A program made the position numbers and the translations under genes. Below, piece after piece: positions 5,339 through 7,754 of a stretch of 7,754 nt of DNA (position 1 is its first letter; the number at the start of each line of letters is the position of its first letter). Below the pieces are notes generated by a model, which did not search any database, had not been told where the DNA came from, and worked only from the letters and a program-made list of their open reading frames with translations. The stretch spans positions 1-7,754 of the forward strand of contig JAFCBW010000051.1 in NCBI GenBank assembly GCA_017610525.1, written 5' to 3'. The stretch is from Candidatus Nanohalarchaeota archaeon (GTDB taxonomy: Archaea > EX4484-52 > B79-G9).

Positions 5339-6384
5339 GCAATACCGCACGCCCCCTCACTCGATACCATACACGCACCCATCGGGCTATCAGGCCTGCA
5401 CTTCTTTCCAAACAGCCCGCACTCGTGAGGCTCGCACACCCCGCAAAGAACCTCCCCGCACCGGCACCCATTGAATACCTTAGGCTCCATGACATCATCC
5501 AGCACATCCGAAAACCTCACCTCAGCATCAAACCTCCCAAACCTCTTTCGAATCCCAAGCCCTGACCCCCCAACAACCCCAAGCCCTCTCCAATCTGCAT
5601 CCCTCGCCTCAAAAACCTCATCAATAACCCCGAGAGCCGCCGGGTTGCCCCGAGCACTCACAACCCGGTTATACTCATTCTCAACCTTCCTCTCACCCTT
5701 CCTGATCTGCAAAAGAAGCATAAGGACAGACGCAAGCACATCCACAGCCTCAAACCCCGTGATGACCTGCGCAGCATCAACATCCCTATACGCCGAAGAC
5801 CCGATAATCGCAGACACATTCCCCGGGCTAATAAACCCGTCAATATTGACCTTATCCATCAAAAGAAGCATCTTCATAGCAGCAGGCATCGTCTTATGCA
5901 CAGAATACACGCAAAGCCCGCTCTTCAAAGCAACAGCACTCATAGGCGCAGTCGTCTCAAACCCCACCCCGAAAAAAACAACATCCTCTCTGTCCCTACA
6001 CATCCGAAGCGCATCAACAACCGAACAGACAACCTCAACATCCGCACCCTCTGCCCGTGCACCATTAAGGCTCATCCTCGAGCCCGGCACCCTCATCATA
6101 TCCCCGTAAGTCGCAACCGTAACACCAGAAAGCGCAAGCTCAACAACACAATCAATATCCCTCTGTGCAGTAACACACACCGGGCACCCCGGCCCGCTGA
6201 CCAGCTTAACATTAGAAGGAAGAACAGACCTGATACCATACCTTGCAACAACCTGCGTATGAGTCCCGCACACCTCCATCAGCTTGACATCCCTATCAAT
6301 AGACCCCGCAACATCCTTGATCCTCCCCACAAGCTTTTTACATACCCCGCTATCCCCAAACACAACCATAACAATCAACCGCAT
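5317..6384 (-). CDS. hypD: Hydrogenase maturation factor HypD
   Basis: HypD works with HypC as a scaffold where iron receives its two cyanides and one CO before transfer to a [NiFe]-hydrogenase large subunit. The protein has 355 residues, slightly short for the family (about 370). Visible motifs are CGTHT at 39-43 (C39 is the conserved iron-binding cysteine), GPGCPVC at 64-70 with the redox cysteine pair C67/C70, FGVGFETTAP at 138-147 and PGNVS at 187-191. A C-terminal 4Fe-4S region has C322, C329, C338 and C346 in ECGLF, KKCRP, ACMVSSEGAC. All expected cysteines are present. The ATG at 6384 lies within the end of hypC (10-nt overlap) and has GAGGAG five bases upstream, so I prefer it to the ATG at 6369. 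Its 3' end overlaps a converging gene by 22 bp. Confidence 0.96.
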   Translation of the reverse strand: MRLIVMVVFGDSGVCKKLVGRIKDVAGSIDRDVKLMEVCGTHTQVVARYGIRSVLPSNVKLVSGPGCPVCVTAQRDIDCVVELALSGVTVATYGDMMRVPGSRMSLNGARAEGADVEVVCSVVDALRMCRDREDVVFFGVGFETTAPMSAVALKSGLCVYSVHKTMPAAMKMLLLMDKVNIDGFISPGNVSAIIGSSAYRDVDAAQVITGFEAVDVLASVLMLLLQIRKGERKVENEYNRVVSARGNPAALGVIDEVFEARDADWRGLGVVGGSGLGIRKRFGRFDAEVRFSDVLDDVMEPKVFNGCRCGEVLCGVCEPHECGLFGKKCRPDSPMGACMVSSEGACGIAYVAGCF

Positions 6385-6593
6385 CCAAGCTCCTCAATAA
6401 GCTTGCCATTACGCATAAAATCCTCATCTGAAACAACCTCAATCGCAAACCCCGCATGAACCAAAACATTATCCCCCACACGCACACCCACAAGCTCAAC
6501 ATTAATGTCCTTGGTGACTCCCCCGAAATCAACAACCGCAAACTTACCATCATCCCTAACTTCAACAACTCTGCCCTGCACCGAAAGACACAT
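6375..6593 (-). CDS. hypC: Hydrogenase maturation chaperone HypC
   Basis: HypC is a small chaperone that binds HypD and the hydrogenase large-subunit precursor and carries the iron ligand set between them. It has 72 residues, a normal length. The essential second-position cysteine is present (MCL), as are the beta-barrel core (VVDFGGVTKDINVELV) and the conserved VGDNVLVHAGFAIEVV with H46. It departs from the usual N-terminal signature MCLA[VI]PG: here it reads MCLSVQG, with glutamine in place of the near-invariant proline. A TATA box sits 28 nt upstream and there is no Shine-Dalgarno site, suggesting a leaderless start. hypD follows with a 10-nt overlap. The other maturation genes (hypA, B, E, F) and hydrogenase subunits are not in the window. 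Confidence 0.94.
   Translation of the reverse strand: MCLSVQGRVVEVRDDGKFAVVDFGGVTKDINVELVGVRVGDNVLVHAGFAIEVVSDEDFMRNGKLIEELGCG
6390..6395 (-). promoter_or_regulatory. Shine-Dalgarno GAGGAG of hypD inside hypC
   Basis: The minus strand reads GAGGAG-CTTGG-ATG, five bases before the hypD start at 6384. It decides between the two possible hypD starts. It also shows that this genome uses Shine-Dalgarno initiation for an operon-internal gene while operon-first genes look leaderless. Confidence 0.55.
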
Positions 6594-6617
6594 AATAAAA
6601 CAACTAAACCCCCAGAC

Positions 6618-6625
6618 TTAAAAAT
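6618..6625 (-). promoter_or_regulatory. Putative TATA box of hypCD
   Basis: The minus strand reads ATTTTTAA, centred 28 nt from the hypC ATG at 6593. It sits in an 87-bp spacer shared with the divergent treT promoter. Confidence 0.5.
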
Positions 6626-6650
6626 CAATCATCACTACCCCACCATACCC

Positions 6651-6660
6651 ATTTTTAAAC
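6651..6660 (+). promoter_or_regulatory. Putative TATA box of the trehalose synthase gene
   Basis: ATTTTTAAAC, centred about 26 nt before the ATG at 6681, is nearly the same sequence as the hypC box about 30 bp away on the other strand. No Shine-Dalgarno site precedes the ATG. Confidence 0.45.
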
Positions 6661-6680
6661 ATCAAAGGCAAAATACACAC

Positions 6681-7754
6681 ATGGTAAAAAACCTTCATGC
6701 CTATGAGAAAATAGTCGGCAAAGACATCATAAGCGAGATACATACAAGATCAGAAAAACTATCCAAAAAAAACATCGTCTGCATCAACTCAACCTACCAG
6801 GGCGGCGGCGTAGCAGAGATACTAAACAGCCTCGTATTCCTCTTCAACGAAGTAGGCATAAACTTCGGCTGGAGAATACTCCACGGCTCCCCTGACTTCT
6901 TCACAATAACAAAAAAATTCCACAATGCCCTACAGGGCGAAAAAATAAACTTGTCAGCAAGAAAAAGAGACGTATACCTGGAAATAAACCGCCGCTTCTC
7001 AACATACACTCACCTGAAACACGACCTCGTAATAATTCACGACCCACAGCCACTGCCCCTGATCAACTTCTACAAAAAGACACAGCCATGGATATACAGG
7101 TGCCACATAGACATCTCAAAACCCGACCCGAATGTCTGGAAATACCTCAAAACTTTCATCGAAAAATACGACCGCATCATCATCTCAAAAGAAGATTACC
7201 TGAAACACGACCTCAAAATACCCCAAAGCATAATCCACCCTGCAATAGACCCAATATCTCCCAAGAACGAGCCATTATCAGAAGAGACAATCAAGAAATA
7301 TCTCAACAAACATGGCGTAACCTTAGACAAGCCAATAATATCCCAAATTTCAAGGTTCGACAAATGGAAATGCCCAACCGAAGTCATAGAAATATTCGAA
7401 CTGGTCAGGAAAAAAACAGACTGCCAGTTAGTCCTGCTGGGCTCATTTGCTTCAGACGACCCTGAAGGCCAGAAAATGTTCGAAAAAGTAGTAAAAAAAG
7501 TAGAAAAAAGCAAACATCAGACAGACATAAAACTGCTCTTAATCGAAAGCGATATACTGGTAAACGCACTGCAAAGAGCATCATCCGTAGTCATCCAGAA
7601 ATCATCCAAAGAAGGCTTCGGGCTGGTAGTCTCAGAAGCACTATACAAAGGCACCCCTGTAGTAGCCTCAAGAGTCGGTGGAATACCACTCCAGGTAATC
7701 AACGGCGTAAACGGCTACCTCCACAAGCCGGACGACATCAAAGGTTTCGCAGAC
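6681..7754 (+). CDS. treT: Trehalose glycosyltransferring synthase (TreT-like, GT4), 3'-partial
   Basis: TreT joins glucose from an NDP-glucose donor to free glucose to make trehalose. The 358 residues seen run without a stop to the window edge. Archaeal TreT has about 415, so perhaps 50-60 are missing. Features typical of TreT rather than a generic GT4 enzyme are INSTYQGGGVAEIL (35-48), FFTITKKFHNALQG (73-86), IIHDPQPLPL (118-127) and YRCHIDISKPDP (139-150). The nucleotide-binding side shows ISRFDKWKCP (223-232, with R225 and K230) and the retaining-GT4 E-x7-E motif EGFGLVVSE at 311-319. GTPVVAS and GGIPLQV follow in the expected places. The ATG at 6681 is preceded by a TATA box at leaderless distance. 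It is divergent from hypCD. Substrates are inferred from family similarity, as related enzymes can differ. Confidence 0.9.
   Translation, partial: MVKNLHAYEKIVGKDIISEIHTRSEKLSKKNIVCINSTYQGGGVAEILNSLVFLFNEVGINFGWRILHGSPDFFTITKKFHNALQGEKINLSARKRDVYLEINRRFSTYTHLKHDLVIIHDPQPLPLINFYKKTQPWIYRCHIDISKPDPNVWKYLKTFIEKYDRIIISKEDYLKHDLKIPQSIIHPAIDPISPKNEPLSEETIKKYLNKHGVTLDKPIISQISRFDKWKCPTEVIEIFELVRKKTDCQLVLLGSFASDDPEGQKMFEKVVKKVEKSKHQTDIKLLLIESDILVNALQRASSVVIQKSSKEGFGLVVSEALYKGTPVVASRVGGIPLQVINGVNGYLHKPDDIKGFAD

Noticed and set aside
5471..6459. Two long plus-strand frames (212 and 187 codons) antisense to hypD
   Set aside because: They lie opposite a gene with every HypD motif intact. Their translations are low-complexity S/T/P- or N/R/H/P-rich, as expected when the plus strand is so A+C-biased that stop codons are rare.
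7088..7465. 125-codon plus-strand frame inside treT
   Set aside because: It overlaps the treT frame, which carries all the conserved TreT motifs. The alternative translation is H/N/P/R-rich noise.
1..7754. tRNA, rRNA, box C/D RNA, CRISPR array, insertion sequence, riboswitch
   Set aside because: I read the spacers on both strands and found no cloverleaf, no paired C and D boxes, no regularly spaced long repeats and no transposase or terminal inverted repeats.

Overview
The window reads as a compact stretch of an archaeal chromosome. The archaeal assignment rests on four things. There is an archaeal-type Taw1/TYW1 wyosine enzyme and an AbrB-PhoU fusion of the kind common in archaea. There is a TreT-type trehalose synthase. 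Several genes have an A/T-rich TATA box centred about 28 nt upstream of the start codon, which fits leaderless mRNAs. Short intergenic spacers and small membrane-anchored orphan proteins suggest a reduced (possibly DPANN-type) genome, but the lineage is an inference and not a demonstration.

Layout. 1-468 (+) is the 3' part of an unrecognised mostly helical protein. 525-1472 (-) is Taw1, the radical-SAM tRNA-wyosine synthase. 1473-1920 is a looser region with one small orphan ORF (1612-1815, -), a palindromic leader and a two-sided TATA element. 1921-2829 (-) is ribonuclease Z. From a shared divergent promoter region, 2919-3910 (+) carries two start/stop-overlapping genes for small single-pass membrane-anchored proteins that look like diverged copies of one another. 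3963-4949 (-) is an AbrB-PhoU regulator, followed by an AT-rich repeat-bearing spacer and a small two-helix membrane protein (5069-5338, +). 5317-6593 (-) is a hypC-hypD operon for [NiFe]-hydrogenase cofactor maturation. 6681 to the window end (+) is a trehalose synthase (TreT-like GT4), divergent from hypC and cut by the window edge.

How the genes relate. Taw1 and RNase Z both serve tRNA (anticodon-loop base modification at position 37, and 3'-end processing). HypC and HypD cooperate to assemble the Fe(CN)2CO moiety of [NiFe] hydrogenases, so the genome should encode such an enzyme plus HypA, B, E and F elsewhere. TreT suggests trehalose metabolism. The AbrB-PhoU protein has no phosphate transporter beside it here.

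The most notable observations are the paralogous CWD...C membrane-protein pair, a strong plus-strand A+C bias that ignores gene orientation but weakens over the orphan/regulatory genes, and the repeated -28 TATA geometry. I saw no rRNA, tRNA, CRISPR array or insertion sequence, and no clearly novel multi-gene defence or metabolic system.
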